Below, in pieces: positions 52,706-61,412 of a stretch of 64,000 bases of DNA; position 1 is the first letter of the stretch, and each line of letters begins with the position of its first letter. The translations under genes and the position numbers were made by a program. Location of the stretch: NCBI RefSeq assembly GCF_030817075.1, contig NZ_JAUSYU010000001.1:1550001-1614000 (forward strand), in the 5' to 3' direction. The notes under the pieces are model-generated. The model ran no database searches and was not told the DNA's origin. It saw only the letters and a program-made list of their open reading frames with translations. The stretch comes from Arthrobacter sp. V1I9. GTDB taxonomy: Bacteria > Actinomycetota > Actinomycetes > Actinomycetales > Micrococcaceae.

Positions 52706-53470
52706 TTAGCCCGGCAGGATGATGTTCAGCGCGTGCGGTTTCCGCGCTGAACCCTCCACTAGCTCGGCCTCCCACTTTTCACGGCTGGCCTTGAGGAGCT
52801 GCGACGGCGTCTCCGGAGCCTTGCCCCGCCGGGACATGAGGTGACGCGCCAGTTCACCGCGGGTGTGCTTGGCGAAATGGCTGACCACCTTTCGGACTCC
52901 GTTGACCTCCGTAAAAACATTGACGTTGACGGTTTGCTCAGCCGGGGGAGCCCACGCTGCCGCATAGGTGCTCGACCGGCAGTCCACCAGCAGCTGCCCG
53001 GATACGAACTCCGCCAGCGCCTCGGAGAGCTGCGGTTTCCAGAATGAGGCGAGGCGGCCGACGTCGGGCAGTGCAGTTCCCATGGACAACCGGTAGGCCG
53101 GCACGCTGTCGCCGAAACGGATGGCGCCCCAGAGTGCGGAAATGACGAGTACCGACCCGTCCGCCTTGCGTCGCTGTGCGGCGGTAAGCGTTTTGTAGCC
53201 CAGAGCGTCGTAAAGCACCCCTGAATAAATCCGGTGCGCCGGAGCCGCAGGTTCAGCATGGAGCCGGGTGTTCCGGTCGACGTCGTCCTTCAGCGATGCC
53301 CCGACCCCCAGCAACGCGAGGGCGTCCTCGTGGGCGCTCACTGTACCCAGCGCGTCCAGCACCTTTGCCCGGTAGGAGTTCAGCTGCGGGAAACTCAGGG
53401 AAGGCCAGTCGACGGCAGATCCACGGACCGCGGGCGTCTTGCCTTCAGAAGGGGGAAGCAGAATCAGCAC
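52706..53470 (-). CDS. yaaA: Peroxide stress protein YaaA (DUF328)
   Basis: 254 residues starting MLILLPPSEGKTPAVRG, the YaaA signature. Other hallmarks are RIYSGVLYDALGY, VLVISALWGAIRFGDSVPAYRLSMGTALP, and the C-terminal VVSHFAKHTRGELARHL. In E. coli YaaA limits free iron and DNA damage under peroxide. It has the normal family length. Its 5' end faces the RNase P RNA gene on the other strand, 53 bases away, so their promoters share this gap. Confidence 0.93.
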   Translation of the reverse strand: MLILLPPSEGKTPAVRGSAVDWPSLSFPQLNSYRAKVLDALGTVSAHEDALALLGVGASLKDDVDRNTRLHAEPAAPAHRIYSGVLYDALGYKTLTAAQRRKADGSVLVISALWGAIRFGDSVPAYRLSMGTALPDVGRLASFWKPQLSEALAEFVSGQLLVDCRSSTYAAAWAPPAEQTVNVNVFTEVNGVRKVVSHFAKHTRGELARHLMSRRGKAPETPSQLLKASREKWEAELVEGSARKPHALNIILPG

Positions 53471-53523
53471 CGTCCGATCCTACCGGCGGAGGGAAAGCCG
53501 CAGGGCGCCGGTAGACTGGAGCT

Positions 53524-53917
53524 GGATGGGTTGACCAGGCGGCCGCGCGTCACGCAAGTGGCTCGAGGAACGTCCGGGCTCCGCAGGGCAGGGTGGTGGG
53601 TAACGCCCACTCGGGGTAACCCGCAGGCCAGTGCCACAGAAAACAGACCGCCCGGATCGCGCCGTTTTGAAAGCGGCACGAACCAGGTAAGGGTGAAACG
53701 GTGGTGTAAGAGACCACCAGCTTCCCGGGTGACCGGGAAGGCTAGGTAAACCCCACCCGGAGCAAGGCCAGACAGGACACGTTTGAGGGTTGCCCGCCCG
53801 AGTGTCCGGGTAGGCCGCTGGAGGGCGCCGGCAACGGCGTTCGTAGATGGATGGCCGCTACTCCCGCACTGGCAACGGAGCGGGAGCACAGAACCCGGCG
53901 TATCGGTCAACCCATCC
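53524..53917 (+). ncRNA. rnpB: RNase P RNA (bacterial type A)
   Basis: The ends pair as GGATGGGTTGACC (53,524-53,536) with GGTCAACCCATCC (53,905-53,917), giving a 394-base RNA. The conserved cores GAGGAACGTCCGGGCTCC and ACAGAAAACAGACCGCCC are present, as are GGTAAGGGTGAAACGGTG and GGTGTAAGAGACCACC, and the P4 strand near the 3' end (AGACAGGA... not AGAAT). It matures tRNA 5' ends with the RnpA protein, encoded elsewhere. Its place between yaaA and tspO has no functional meaning that I can see. Confidence 0.95.
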
Positions 53918-53962
53918 ACTAAACCGGTTTGACCTTGGACGCTGGGTTGGGGATGCTGGACC

Positions 53963-54505
53963 GTGCCCACTGATACTGATGGACAACCTGCCCCGGGAAA
54001 CGCCGCGAGGCGAATTCCTTCCCCGGGCAGGCAAGTGGCTGCCCTTGTTGGTTTCCTTGCCCTTTCATATGCCGTGTGCATGCTTGCCTCCGTCCCGATC
54101 ATCCTCAATTCCAACGGCTGGTTTGCCACGTCCGCCCAAGCTCCGTGGATGCCCGAAGGATGGATGTTCCGGAGTGTGTGGATCGCGCTTTACGGCTGCA
54201 ACGGCGCGGCTGCTTGGCTGGTCTGGCGCAAGGGCGTGCTGGCTGGCCGGGCCCGAAGGACCTACGGTTTGCAGCTGCTGCTCAACCTGGCATGGCCGTT
54301 TACGTTTTTTGCGCTGTACCCCCTTCTGGGCACCGCTGCGCTGTGGATTGCCTTCGCCGTCATCTGTACCCTGGCAACCGTTTTGATGCTGCTCATCCTG
54401 GAGTTCGGGCCGGTTCACACAGGGGCCGGGCTGCTGGTGCTGCCCTACTTCTCGTGGGTGGTTTTCTCCGCGAGCCTCAACCTCTATTCCGCCATCCACA
54501 ACTGA
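53963..54505 (+). CDS. TspO/MBR family membrane protein
   Basis: 180 residues from a GTG at 53,963. There are five membrane helices: AALVGFLALSYAVCMLAS, MFRSVWIALYGCNGAAAWLV, GLQLLLNLAWPFTFFALYPL, ALWIAFAVICTLATVLML and GAGLLVLPYFSWVVFSASLN. The W-x-P motif (APWMPEGWMF), LLNLAWPFTFF and PYFSWVVFSASLN are TspO signatures. TspO proteins bind or photo-degrade porphyrins in stress. Longer N-terminal stretch than usual. No partner is obvious in the flanking genes. Confidence 0.88.
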   Translation: MPTDTDGQPAPGNAARRIPSPGRQVAALVGFLALSYAVCMLASVPIILNSNGWFATSAQAPWMPEGWMFRSVWIALYGCNGAAAWLVWRKGVLAGRARRTYGLQLLLNLAWPFTFFALYPLLGTAALWIAFAVICTLATVLMLLILEFGPVHTGAGLLVLPYFSWVVFSASLNLYSAIHN

Positions 54506-54540
54506 CACGGCCATACCGGCGGGTCGGCGGGAATCTGCTG

Positions 54541-54595
54541 TGTGAGTGATTTCACGCAGCCCGGGCATCCCCGGGGCCGTCTGCCAATTTAGAAT
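54541..54595 (+). promoter_or_regulatory. CRP/GlxR-type site and -10 element upstream of gap
   Basis: TGTGA-GTGATT-TCACG (54,541-54,556) matches the TGTGA-N6-TCACA consensus in all but the last base, and GCTG/CAGC flanks extend the symmetry. A TAGAAT -10 element at 54,590-54,595 suggests a start near 54,603. The site would be at about -55, suited to activation. Confidence 0.55.
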
Positions 54596-54772
54596 GGATA
54601 GCGGACGCAGGAGTTCTTCCGCCGGAGTTGCGTTCGCAACCGGCGGTTTTCTTTTGCATACATCCAGGCGCCTGGGGGCCAAATCCCGCAGGTGCCGGTG
54701 CCCCTGGACATCATCAGGTGGCCGACATTCGTGTACGAGGACGTACGCGGCTGAACCGAGGAAGGTATTTCT

Positions 54773-56251
54773 GTGAGCCAGACGTCAGATTCTTGTCTTG
54801 ATACGTGGATGGGCCGGGAGGCCCTTGCCGAGGCCATGATTCCGGTGATCGGCCGGCTGTACCGCGAAAACAACGTGGTGACCAGCATCCATGGCCGGAG
54901 CCTGATCAATAAGTCCACCATGAACATCCTCAAGGCGCACCGTTTTGCGCGCAGGATGAGCAAGGACGAACTGCTGCTGGAGGAAACCGCTCCGCTCCTG
55001 AACACCCTGGCGGGGCTGGAGCTCGGCGCGGCAGCGATCGACATCGCCCGGCTGAACCAGAAGTTCAAGGAAGAGGGCGGCGACGCCACCCTGGAGGAAT
55101 TCCTCCGCGCCGAACTGGCAGACGTGGTGGGCAAGCACGGCGGCGACGACCGGACCAGCACCGACGTCGTGCTGTACGGCTTTGGCCGCATCGGCCGGCT
55201 CCTGGCCCGCCTCCTGATTGAAAAGGCCGGCGGCGGCCACGGCCTGCGGCTGCGTGCCATCGTGGTGCGCCGGGGCTCGGACAATGATCTGTCCAAGCGC
55301 GCAAGCCTGTTGCGCCGTGACTCCGTGCACGGTTCGTTCGAAGGCACCATCCGCGTCGATGAGGCTGCCAACACCATCACCGCCAACGGTGTCCAGGTGC
55401 AGGTCATCTACTCGGACAACCCCGCCACCATCGATTACACCGCCTATGGCATCAACAACGCCCTGGTGGTGGACAACACCGGCCGCTGGCGCGACGCGGA
55501 AGGCCTGTCCCAGCACCTGCAGAGCAAGGGCGTGGCACGGGTGCTCCTGACCGCGCCGGGCAAAGGCGAACTGAAGAACATCGTCCACGGCATCAACCAC
55601 CGCACCATTGAGGACACCGACCAGATCGTGTCCGCGGCCTCCTGCACCACCAACGCCATCACCCCGGTCCTGAAGGCCATCAACGATAAGTTCGGCGTAG
55701 TCCACGGCCACGTCGAGACGGTCCACTCCTTCACGAACGACCAGAACCTGATTGACAACTTCCACAAGGGCGACCGTCGCGGCCGTTCGGCAGCGCTCAA
55801 CATGGTGATCACCGAGACCGGTGCCGCCAAGGCCGTGGCAAAGGCCCTGCCGGAACTGCTGGGCAAGCTCACCGGCAGCTCAATCCGCGTCCCCACCCCG
55901 GACGTTTCGCTGGCCATCCTGAACCTGAGCCTGGAAAACGGGACCACCAAGGACGAGGTCAACGAGTACCTGCGGGAAATGTCGCTGCACTCGGACCTGC
56001 GCAAGCAGATCGACTACATTGACTCACCCGAGGTGGTCTCCACGGACTTCGTCGGCTCCCGCCGTGCGGGAATCGTTGACGGCCTCGCAACGATTTCCAA
56101 CGAGAAGAACCTGGTGCTTTACGTCTGGTACGACAACGAGTTCGGTTACAGCTGCCAGGTGGTCCGCGTTATGGAGGAAATGGCCGGCGTGAACCCGCCG
56201 TCCTTCCCCGCCAAGGAAACGGCTTCCGCCCTGGCCGCAATTTCGGTCTGA
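54773..56251 (+). CDS. gap: Glyceraldehyde-3-phosphate dehydrogenase, long form (GapB-like)
   Basis: 492 residues from a GTG at 54,773 with AGGAAGG upstream. A ~125-residue N-terminal helical extension (GREALAEAMIPVIGRLYREN) precedes the NAD(P) domain, which starts VVLYGFGRIGRLLARLL, and the catalytic Cys is in SAASCTTNAITPVL, then VHSFTNDQN and SSIRVPTPDVSL. Such ~480-residue forms correspond to GapB of Corynebacterium, thought to work mainly in the gluconeogenic direction with NADP. Asp after the second strand is replaced by VVRRGSDND, in favour of NADP. A standard-length paralogue may exist elsewhere. Confidence 0.93.
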   Translation: MSQTSDSCLDTWMGREALAEAMIPVIGRLYRENNVVTSIHGRSLINKSTMNILKAHRFARRMSKDELLLEETAPLLNTLAGLELGAAAIDIARLNQKFKEEGGDATLEEFLRAELADVVGKHGGDDRTSTDVVLYGFGRIGRLLARLLIEKAGGGHGLRLRAIVVRRGSDNDLSKRASLLRRDSVHGSFEGTIRVDEAANTITANGVQVQVIYSDNPATIDYTAYGINNALVVDNTGRWRDAEGLSQHLQSKGVARVLLTAPGKGELKNIVHGINHRTIEDTDQIVSAASCTTNAITPVLKAINDKFGVVHGHVETVHSFTNDQNLIDNFHKGDRRGRSAALNMVITETGAAKAVAKALPELLGKLTGSSIRVPTPDVSLAILNLSLENGTTKDEVNEYLREMSLHSDLRKQIDYIDSPEVVSTDFVGSRRAGIVDGLATISNEKNLVLYVWYDNEFGYSCQVVRVMEEMAGVNPPSFPAKETASALAAISV

Positions 56252-56274
56252 CCCCAACACCGGTCCCTTCCGGA

Positions 56275-56309
56275 TTTCCCGGCTGATTTCGCTGGAATCA
56301 GCCGGGAAA
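56275..56309 (+). terminator. Hairpin after gap
   Basis: A 14-bp stem (TTTCCCGGCTGATT with AATCAGCCGGGAAA) and seven-base loop, 24 bases after the gap stop. No T run follows on the + strand, so termination may be partial. Confidence 0.65.
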
Positions 56310-56327
56310 CGGGACCACACTTGTGCC

Positions 56328-56537
56328 ATGGATAAAGATTCGACGCTCCAGCACGAAACCACCCTGGAACACGCCTTGGACGTGGCAAAGGCCAACCACA
56401 AGGAAGCCGTCCGGCTGCTTGAGGGTGCCCGCGCGGGCTACCAGACGGGCGACGTCTCCCAAGACCGGGTGCGGCAGCTTGAGGGACTCCTGGCCATCGC
56501 CGAGGAGGACCTCCGGCGGGTGATGCGGGAGCAATAG
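56328..56537 (+). CDS. Small helical hypothetical protein
   Basis: 69 residues, acidic and fully helical (LEHALDVAKANHKEAVRLLE, QDRVRQLEGLLAIAEEDLRR). The heptad-like pattern predicts a helical hairpin or coiled coil. It is downstream of gap with a hairpin in between. No recognised family and no clear ribosome site (a weak GGGACC lies upstream). Host-like GC3 supports coding. Confidence 0.55.
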   Translation: MDKDSTLQHETTLEHALDVAKANHKEAVRLLEGARAGYQTGDVSQDRVRQLEGLLAIAEEDLRRVMREQ

Positions 56538-56649
56538 CTCCCCGGTTCAACCTTCGACCCGCCCTCCACAGTGTGGATATCGGCGGGAATGACAGGCGGC
56601 TGTCCTAGGCTCTTCTGGTGCATGACGTTACCGGAAGGCCAGGAACACC

Positions 56650-57447
56650 ATGACCGTGAGCTGGTCCGCGTACCGGCGCGCCCGCCGTCGTTCACGGCAG
56701 GCGTGGGGGATCCTGGCGGTTGCTGCCGTTTCCGCACTGGGTGCGCTGTTTTGGTTTTTTACCGCCGGCCAGTTTGCGGTAGCAGAGCCCACCGCCTCCG
56801 GGCCTACGGAAGCTCCCGTTTTCGATCCCGCGTGGATGAAGCCCGTTGTGCCGGTGCATCCGGTGCCTTCAGGCACTGCCCTCTCCGCGCTGGACGGAAT
56901 TGCCGTGAAGGGACGGGCTGCCAAGGATAACTACGACCGTGAGGCTTTCGGACAGGCTTGGCAGGACGTCGACCGCAACGGCTGCGATACCCGCAACGAC
57001 ATCCTGCGGCGTGACCTCACCGGCGTGGTTTTTATCGAGGGCTCCAAGTGCCGGGTGGCTGCGGGTTCCTTCCATGAGCCCTACCTCGGACAGTTCATGG
57101 ACTTCCGCAGGGGCTCCGAGGGCAGCCGGGCGGTCCAGATAGACCACGTGGTTCCCTTGGCGGACGCGTGGCAGAAAGGTGCCCAGGCACTCACAGCGGT
57201 CCAGCGTCAGCGCCTTGCCAACGATCCGCTGAACCTCATTGCTGCGGATGGGCCGGTCAATGGCCAGAAAGGCGCGGGCGATGCCGCTACCTGGCTCCCC
57301 AAAAACAAGTCAATCCGCTGCCACTACGTGGCCCGCCAAATCTCCGTCAAGGCCGCCTATGGACTATGGGTCACCGAGGCGGAGAAGGACGCCATGAAAC
57401 GCGTACTTGGGTCCTGCCCGGACCAGTGGACCATCTCAGCCAACTGA
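56650..57447 (+). CDS. Secreted HNH-family nuclease (DUF1524)
   Basis: 265 residues with AGGAACACC before the ATG. An N-terminal basic region and helix (RSRQAWGILAVAAVSALGALFWFF) acts as signal anchor. The C-terminal domain has the DUF1524 pattern: GCDTRNDILRRDL, QIDHVVPLADAWQKGA with the catalytic His, RLANDPLNLIAADGPVN, KGAGDAATWLPKNK and C...Y. Such proteins are common in actinobacteria and cleave external DNA, probably for nutrition. Two Cys pairs should be disulphide-bonded. It is followed closely by the convergent def gene. Confidence 0.9.
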   Translation: MTVSWSAYRRARRRSRQAWGILAVAAVSALGALFWFFTAGQFAVAEPTASGPTEAPVFDPAWMKPVVPVHPVPSGTALSALDGIAVKGRAAKDNYDREAFGQAWQDVDRNGCDTRNDILRRDLTGVVFIEGSKCRVAAGSFHEPYLGQFMDFRRGSEGSRAVQIDHVVPLADAWQKGAQALTAVQRQRLANDPLNLIAADGPVNGQKGAGDAATWLPKNKSIRCHYVARQISVKAAYGLWVTEAEKDAMKRVLGSCPDQWTISAN

Positions 57448-57497
57448 CCTTCGCGTCGCTGCCGCATGAGGCAGCCAGTCTCGTGCCATCGTCGGGT

Positions 57498-58070
57498 TTA
57501 GTGGCCGAAGGGATCCGGGTCCACACCCGGCATCCACGTCAGCCCCGGAACGCCCCAGCCGTTTTTCTTAGCCTGCTTCATGGCCTTGCGCGCGTAGCGG
57601 TCCATCAGCCGGTTGACATAGAGCTTGCCGTCAAGGTGGTCGTACTCATGCTGGAGTACGCGGGCGAACCATCCCGTCGCCTCGAACTTCACCGGCTGCC
57701 CGAAGCCGTCAAAGCCCTCCACCCGGGCCCATTCGGCGCGCTTCAGCGGGTACTGCCCGCTGGGGAAGGACAGGCAGCCTTCCTCTTCCTCGTCAGGGTC
57801 GGGGACAGCCCCGGAAATTTTCGACAGGGTGAGGACCGGGTTAACCAGCACGCCAGTGGGGGGAGCGCCGTCGTCATTGGCGTACTTGTAGACAAAAATC
57901 CGCTTGCCAACCCCCACTTGCGGGGCCGCGAGGCCCACGCCGTTGGCTGCGTCGTTCGTTTCGAACATGTCGGCGATAAGGGTCCGCAATTCGTCGTCGA
58001 ACACTTCCACCTCGGTTGCCCTGCGGTGCAGGACGGGCTCTCCCCAAATGGTGATTGGCAGAACAGTCAT
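57498..58070 (-). CDS. def: Peptide deformylase
   Basis: 190 residues from the ATG at 58,070. All three motifs are present: GVGLAAPQVGV, EGCLSFPSG with the metal-binding Cys, and HEYDHLDGKL with two metal-binding His. It removes N-formyl groups from nascent proteins. The long insertion with DPDEEEEG just before motif 2 and the C-terminal extension ending DPDPFGH are typical of actinobacterial type I enzymes. tRNA-His lies upstream on the same strand with a terminator between. Confidence 0.95.
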   Translation of the reverse strand: MTVLPITIWGEPVLHRRATEVEVFDDELRTLIADMFETNDAANGVGLAAPQVGVGKRIFVYKYANDDGAPPTGVLVNPVLTLSKISGAVPDPDEEEEGCLSFPSGQYPLKRAEWARVEGFDGFGQPVKFEATGWFARVLQHEYDHLDGKLYVNRLMDRYARKAMKQAKKNGWGVPGLTWMPGVDPDPFGH

Positions 58071-58105
58071 CTCACGGTCCTTCGGCGTTATCTTTGTGCA
58101 AAAGA

Positions 58106-58142
58106 AAGGAGGCCGCACCGGATAATCCGGTGCGGCCTCCTT
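58106..58142 (-). terminator. Terminator between tRNA-His and def
   Basis: A perfect 17-bp stem around a TTA/TAA loop (58,106-58,142), with TTTCTTT on the minus strand after it. It ends the tRNA-His transcript. Confidence 0.88.
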
Positions 58143-58172
58143 GCTGGACGGCTGTCAATACCATCCTGTGAG

Positions 58173-58246
58173 GGTGAGCTACGGGGGTTGAACCCGCGAC
58201 CTCCTGGACCACAACCAGGCGCTCTGCCAACTGAGCTAAGCCCACC
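58173..58246 (-). tRNA. tRNA-His (anticodon GTG)
   Basis: On the minus strand GTGGGCT pairs with AGCTCAC, with the extra 5' G at 58,246 opposite the C73 discriminator, a feature of tRNA-His. The anticodon stem CCTGG/CCAGG holds TTGTGGT with GTG in the middle; the T arm reads GGGTTCAACCC. CCA is not encoded. Confidence 0.95.
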
Positions 58247-58374
58247 ATGCGCCCTGCAAAATTACCGGCGAACCGGCTCTCTGGAAAGGCAACTCAAATA
58301 GCTTACCTGCTCTTGAGGGGTGCTTCGTCCACTTTTGCTGATTTCACCGAAATTTTCTGCAAACGTGGCGCAGA

Positions 58375-59004
58375 TTACTCTTTTGGCTGCTGCACATCGC
58401 CGGCCGCGGCGATGCGCCTTGCGATTTGCTGGGCTGTGGCGCTGTCCGGGCCCGGCGTCGGAACAAACACGGCTTCGCGGTAGTAGCGGAGCTCATCGAT
58501 GGAATCCTTGATGTCTCCCAGGGCCCGGTGGCCACCCTTCTTGGCGGGCGACTGGAAGTAGGCCCTGGCGAACCAGCGGCGGGAGAGCTCCTTGATGGTG
58601 CTCACGTCAATCACGCGGTAATGCAGGTGCTCCACCACGGACGGCATGTCGCGCGAAAGGAACATACGGTCGGTGCCCACCGAGTTGCCTCCCAGGGGTG
58701 CCTTGCGGGGGTCCGGCACCCATTTCTCGATGTACTCCATGACTGCTGCCTCTGCTTCGGCCATCGTGATGCCGTGAGGGAGTTCCTTGAGTAGCCCCGA
58801 CTTGGTGTGCATGTCCCGGACGAAGTCGTTCATTTGGGCCAGGGCGGCATCGTCGGGTTTTATCACTACGTCCACCCCGTCTCCGAGGATGTTCAGTTCG
58901 GAGTCCGTCACCAGGGCTGCCACCTCGATCAAGGCGTCATTCTTGATGTCCAGACCGGTCATTTCACAGTCGATCCAGACGATGCGTTCGTTAGATATAG
59001 GCAC
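58375..59004 (-). CDS. orn: Oligoribonuclease
   Basis: 209 residues from a GTG at 59,004. The DEDDh exonuclease motifs appear in order: IVWIDCEMTGLD (D,E), GNSVGTDRMFLSRDMP (D) and HRALGDIKDSIDELRYY (H,D). It degrades 2-5-base RNA fragments to nucleotides, and also breaks pGpG, so linking RNA turnover with c-di-GMP. The end is a flexible tail that follows the core by 25 residues. Monocistronic and divergent from mptB. Confidence 0.95.
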   Translation of the reverse strand: MPISNERIVWIDCEMTGLDIKNDALIEVAALVTDSELNILGDGVDVVIKPDDAALAQMNDFVRDMHTKSGLLKELPHGITMAEAEAAVMEYIEKWVPDPRKAPLGGNSVGTDRMFLSRDMPSVVEHLHYRVIDVSTIKELSRRWFARAYFQSPAKKGGHRALGDIKDSIDELRYYREAVFVPTPGPDSATAQQIARRIAAAGDVQQPKE

Positions 59005-59171
59005 CGGACCAGCCTACCGTTACACCTCCCGGCTACCTGCCGGTGCTAGGATTTCGGGTACGCGGCGGGACAAATTGCTGTCGTTGTAACCGCTCTGGCC
59101 GGCCACGCAGCCCGCCGGGCAGAACCGCGCAAACCCAAGAGCGCAGACCCAAGAGATTGGACGATCCTGAG

Positions 59172-60767
59172 ATGACGGCGCCTGTGCCTGCAGCCAGGGA
59201 ACTGGCGTCCGCGGACGCTGCTGCAGCGGTGGGGGCTGAAGTGGACAATCCCCGCTCACCGCTTCTGGCCGGATTCGCGGGCTCGATGTTTATGCTGATT
59301 GGCTCCCTGGGAGTGGGCTGGCTGGCCCCTGTCTCGGAACTCCGCCGGATGCCGCTGTTCATCTGGATGCGGGCAGAAGCGGCGGGCGTGGCCCTGTCCA
59401 TCGTTCTGCTGGCCGTCGGCGGGATGCTCCTGGTCCGCGCCTGGCTCCGGCTGGGCCAGCGTGTCCGCATCTGGGGAGAAGAAGCCCGAAAGGCCACGCT
59501 GATGGCTGTGGTCGCCTGGGGGCTGCCCATGATGTTCAGCGTGCCGCTGTTCAGCCGCGACGTCTATGCCTACATCGGCCAGGGCCGCCTGATGGTGGAG
59601 GGCTTCAACCCGTACGAGAACGGCATTTCTGCGTTATCCAACTACTTCCAGCTGGGCGCGGACAAAATGTGGACCGAGGCCCCTGTTCCGTACGGACAGT
59701 TGTTCCTGTGGATCGAACAGTTCATCGTGTGGGCCACCAACGTCCAGCCTGAAGCCAGCGTGATGCTGTTCCGGCTGGTGGCGCTTGCCGGGGTGGTCCT
59801 CTGCGTGATTCATGTACCCAAACTTGCCGAACTGCACGGGGTCAACCCAAACCGCGCCTTGTGGCTGACGGCGGCCAACCCCCTTTTCCTGACCAACTTC
59901 ATCGCCAGCGTCCACAACGATGCCCTCATGATTGGACTGGCCCTTGCCGGTCTCTACTACTCAGCGACCCACCGCGTGGTCCGGGGCATCGTCCTGGTCA
60001 CGCTCTCGATCGCCGTCAAGCCCATCACGATAGTTTTCCTGCCCTTCATCGGGCTGCTCTGGGCCGGCAAGAACGCAGGCTGGCTGCGCAAGTTCTCCTA
60101 CTGGGCCCTGACGGCAGCGTTGAGCCTGGGGCTTCTGGTTCTTATGAGTCTGGTTAACGGTTTCGGATTCGGCTGGATCAACGGGCTCTCGGCCCCGGGC
60201 AGCATCTTCATCTGGTACGCGCCGGTGGGGCTGATCGGACTGGTGGTCGCCTCGCTGGCCAACTCGTTCGGGCTGGACGGCTGGATCCTCGCCGGCTGGG
60301 TGTTCGACGCCGGGAAGCTGCTGGCGGTGGGCATCGTCGCCTGGCTGATCTTCAGGGGTGAGCACGACCGCCTGATCCGCCGACTGACGCTTGCATTCGC
60401 GGCGATTGTGGTGCTGGCACCCATGATCCAGTCCTGGTATGTGGTGTGGCTCATTCCGTTGTTTGCCGTAACCGGCATCCGGAACGACTGGCAGGTCAAG
60501 GCACTCTACTTTGTAGTTCCGTTCTTTATGATCTACGCAATTTCCGACCAGCTGGAGGTTTTCCCGTACCTGCAGACCGCTGACCTTGGCCTGGCCCTGG
60601 TGCTGGCAAGGGTCGCCGCTGCCGTTACCGGCCTGCTGTTCGGCCTCTACCTGATTTTCTGGGATCCCCGCACGAGGAGCCTTTTCCGGAAGAGTCCTGA
60701 ACCGGTGGTGGAACGGCCCGTCATTTTGCCAGGTTCTTCAGCGCCTCCCGGCGGGACAGCGGGCTGA
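59172..60767 (+). CDS. mptB: Polyprenol-phosphomannose alpha-1,6-mannosyltransferase (MptB-like, GT-C)
   Basis: 531 residues from the ATG at 59,172, with an open but unsupported frame upstream. About 12 membrane helices and the first external loop VPLFSRDVYAYIGQGRLMVEGFNPYE give the GT-C active-site Asp (SRDVYAY). It should elongate the mannan core of lipoglycans on the outer face of the membrane, using polyprenyl-phosphate mannose. Its presence in a non-mycolate actinobacterium implies lipomannan-like polymers, known in Micrococcaceae. Its last 47 bases overlap the end of the opposite-strand gene. Confidence 0.85.
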   Translation: MTAPVPAARELASADAAAAVGAEVDNPRSPLLAGFAGSMFMLIGSLGVGWLAPVSELRRMPLFIWMRAEAAGVALSIVLLAVGGMLLVRAWLRLGQRVRIWGEEARKATLMAVVAWGLPMMFSVPLFSRDVYAYIGQGRLMVEGFNPYENGISALSNYFQLGADKMWTEAPVPYGQLFLWIEQFIVWATNVQPEASVMLFRLVALAGVVLCVIHVPKLAELHGVNPNRALWLTAANPLFLTNFIASVHNDALMIGLALAGLYYSATHRVVRGIVLVTLSIAVKPITIVFLPFIGLLWAGKNAGWLRKFSYWALTAALSLGLLVLMSLVNGFGFGWINGLSAPGSIFIWYAPVGLIGLVVASLANSFGLDGWILAGWVFDAGKLLAVGIVAWLIFRGEHDRLIRRLTLAFAAIVVLAPMIQSWYVVWLIPLFAVTGIRNDWQVKALYFVVPFFMIYAISDQLEVFPYLQTADLGLALVLARVAAAVTGLLFGLYLIFWDPRTRSLFRKSPEPVVERPVILPGSSAPPGGTAG

Positions 60768-61404
60768 TTCTGTCCTCGTGTGCGGCAACAAAAGCCGCCA
60801 CCCAGTCCGGCGCTGTCTTCGCGTACTCCCGCAGGGCCCAGCCGATCGCTTTCCTGATGAAGAACTCTGAGTCGGGAAGGTTCGCCTCGATCACGCGGCC
60901 CAGGAGCTCTGTGTCGGTGTCCGCTTTTGCCTTAAGCTGCGCGGTGATCGAAGCCCGCCGGACCCAAAAGTCGGGGTCACTGCTCCAGCGCAGAATGACT
61001 GCTGACATTTCTGCTCGGTGTGCCTGGAGGAGTGCGCAGATGCGCCCGGCAACGCCGTCAGCGAAGTCCCACCAGGCTCCCTGGCGGATGATCTCCTCAT
61101 AAACCGGGAGCATGTTCAGGTCTGAAGCTACCAGTTTGCCGCCGGTGAGATCGATGGCCGCATACCGCTCCTCGCGGAACTCCGCGGTGCGCCACAGTTC
61201 CAGCACACTTTCCCGCAGTTGGCCAGCAGACCCAAACGGATACCGGGCAACCGCCGCCACGGCCAACTGCCGCACCTCCGGCACCCGTGCGCCCAGGGAC
61301 GGCATGGCCGATTTCATGTAGGCCTGGGCGCCGGCGGAACGCGCCGGGTCGGCCAGTTCACGCAGCCCGGCGCGAATCGCCTCCAGCGCTTCCCGGTTAA
61401 CCAT
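60721..61404 (-). CDS. DNA alkylation repair protein (AlkD-like HEAT repeat)
   Basis: 227 residues from the ATG at 61,404. HEAT-like helices carry MPSLGARVPEVRQLAVAA, REERYAAIDLTGG, WWDFADGVAGRI, WSSDPDFWVRRASITAQL, and IRKAIGWALREYAKTAPDWV, typical of the AlkD/YwaJ family. AlkD flips no base but excises N3- and N7-alkylpurines. It is third in the lacI-esterase-alkD unit, with eight bases between the esterase stop and this start. It overlaps mptB at the 3' ends by 47 bases on opposite strands, an unusual convergent overlap. Confidence 0.85.
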   Translation of the reverse strand: MVNREALEAIRAGLRELADPARSAGAQAYMKSAMPSLGARVPEVRQLAVAAVARYPFGSAGQLRESVLELWRTAEFREERYAAIDLTGGKLVASDLNMLPVYEEIIRQGAWWDFADGVAGRICALLQAHRAEMSAVILRWSSDPDFWVRRASITAQLKAKADTDTELLGRVIEANLPDSEFFIRKAIGWALREYAKTAPDWVAAFVAAHEDRISPLSRREALKNLAK

Positions 61405-61412
61405 GGTGAGGG

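Noticed and set aside
45466-58246. tRNA-Val or tRNA-His as integration sites
   Set aside because: Both are intact, flanked by normal terminators and host genes, and far from the integrase. The junction is in comM.
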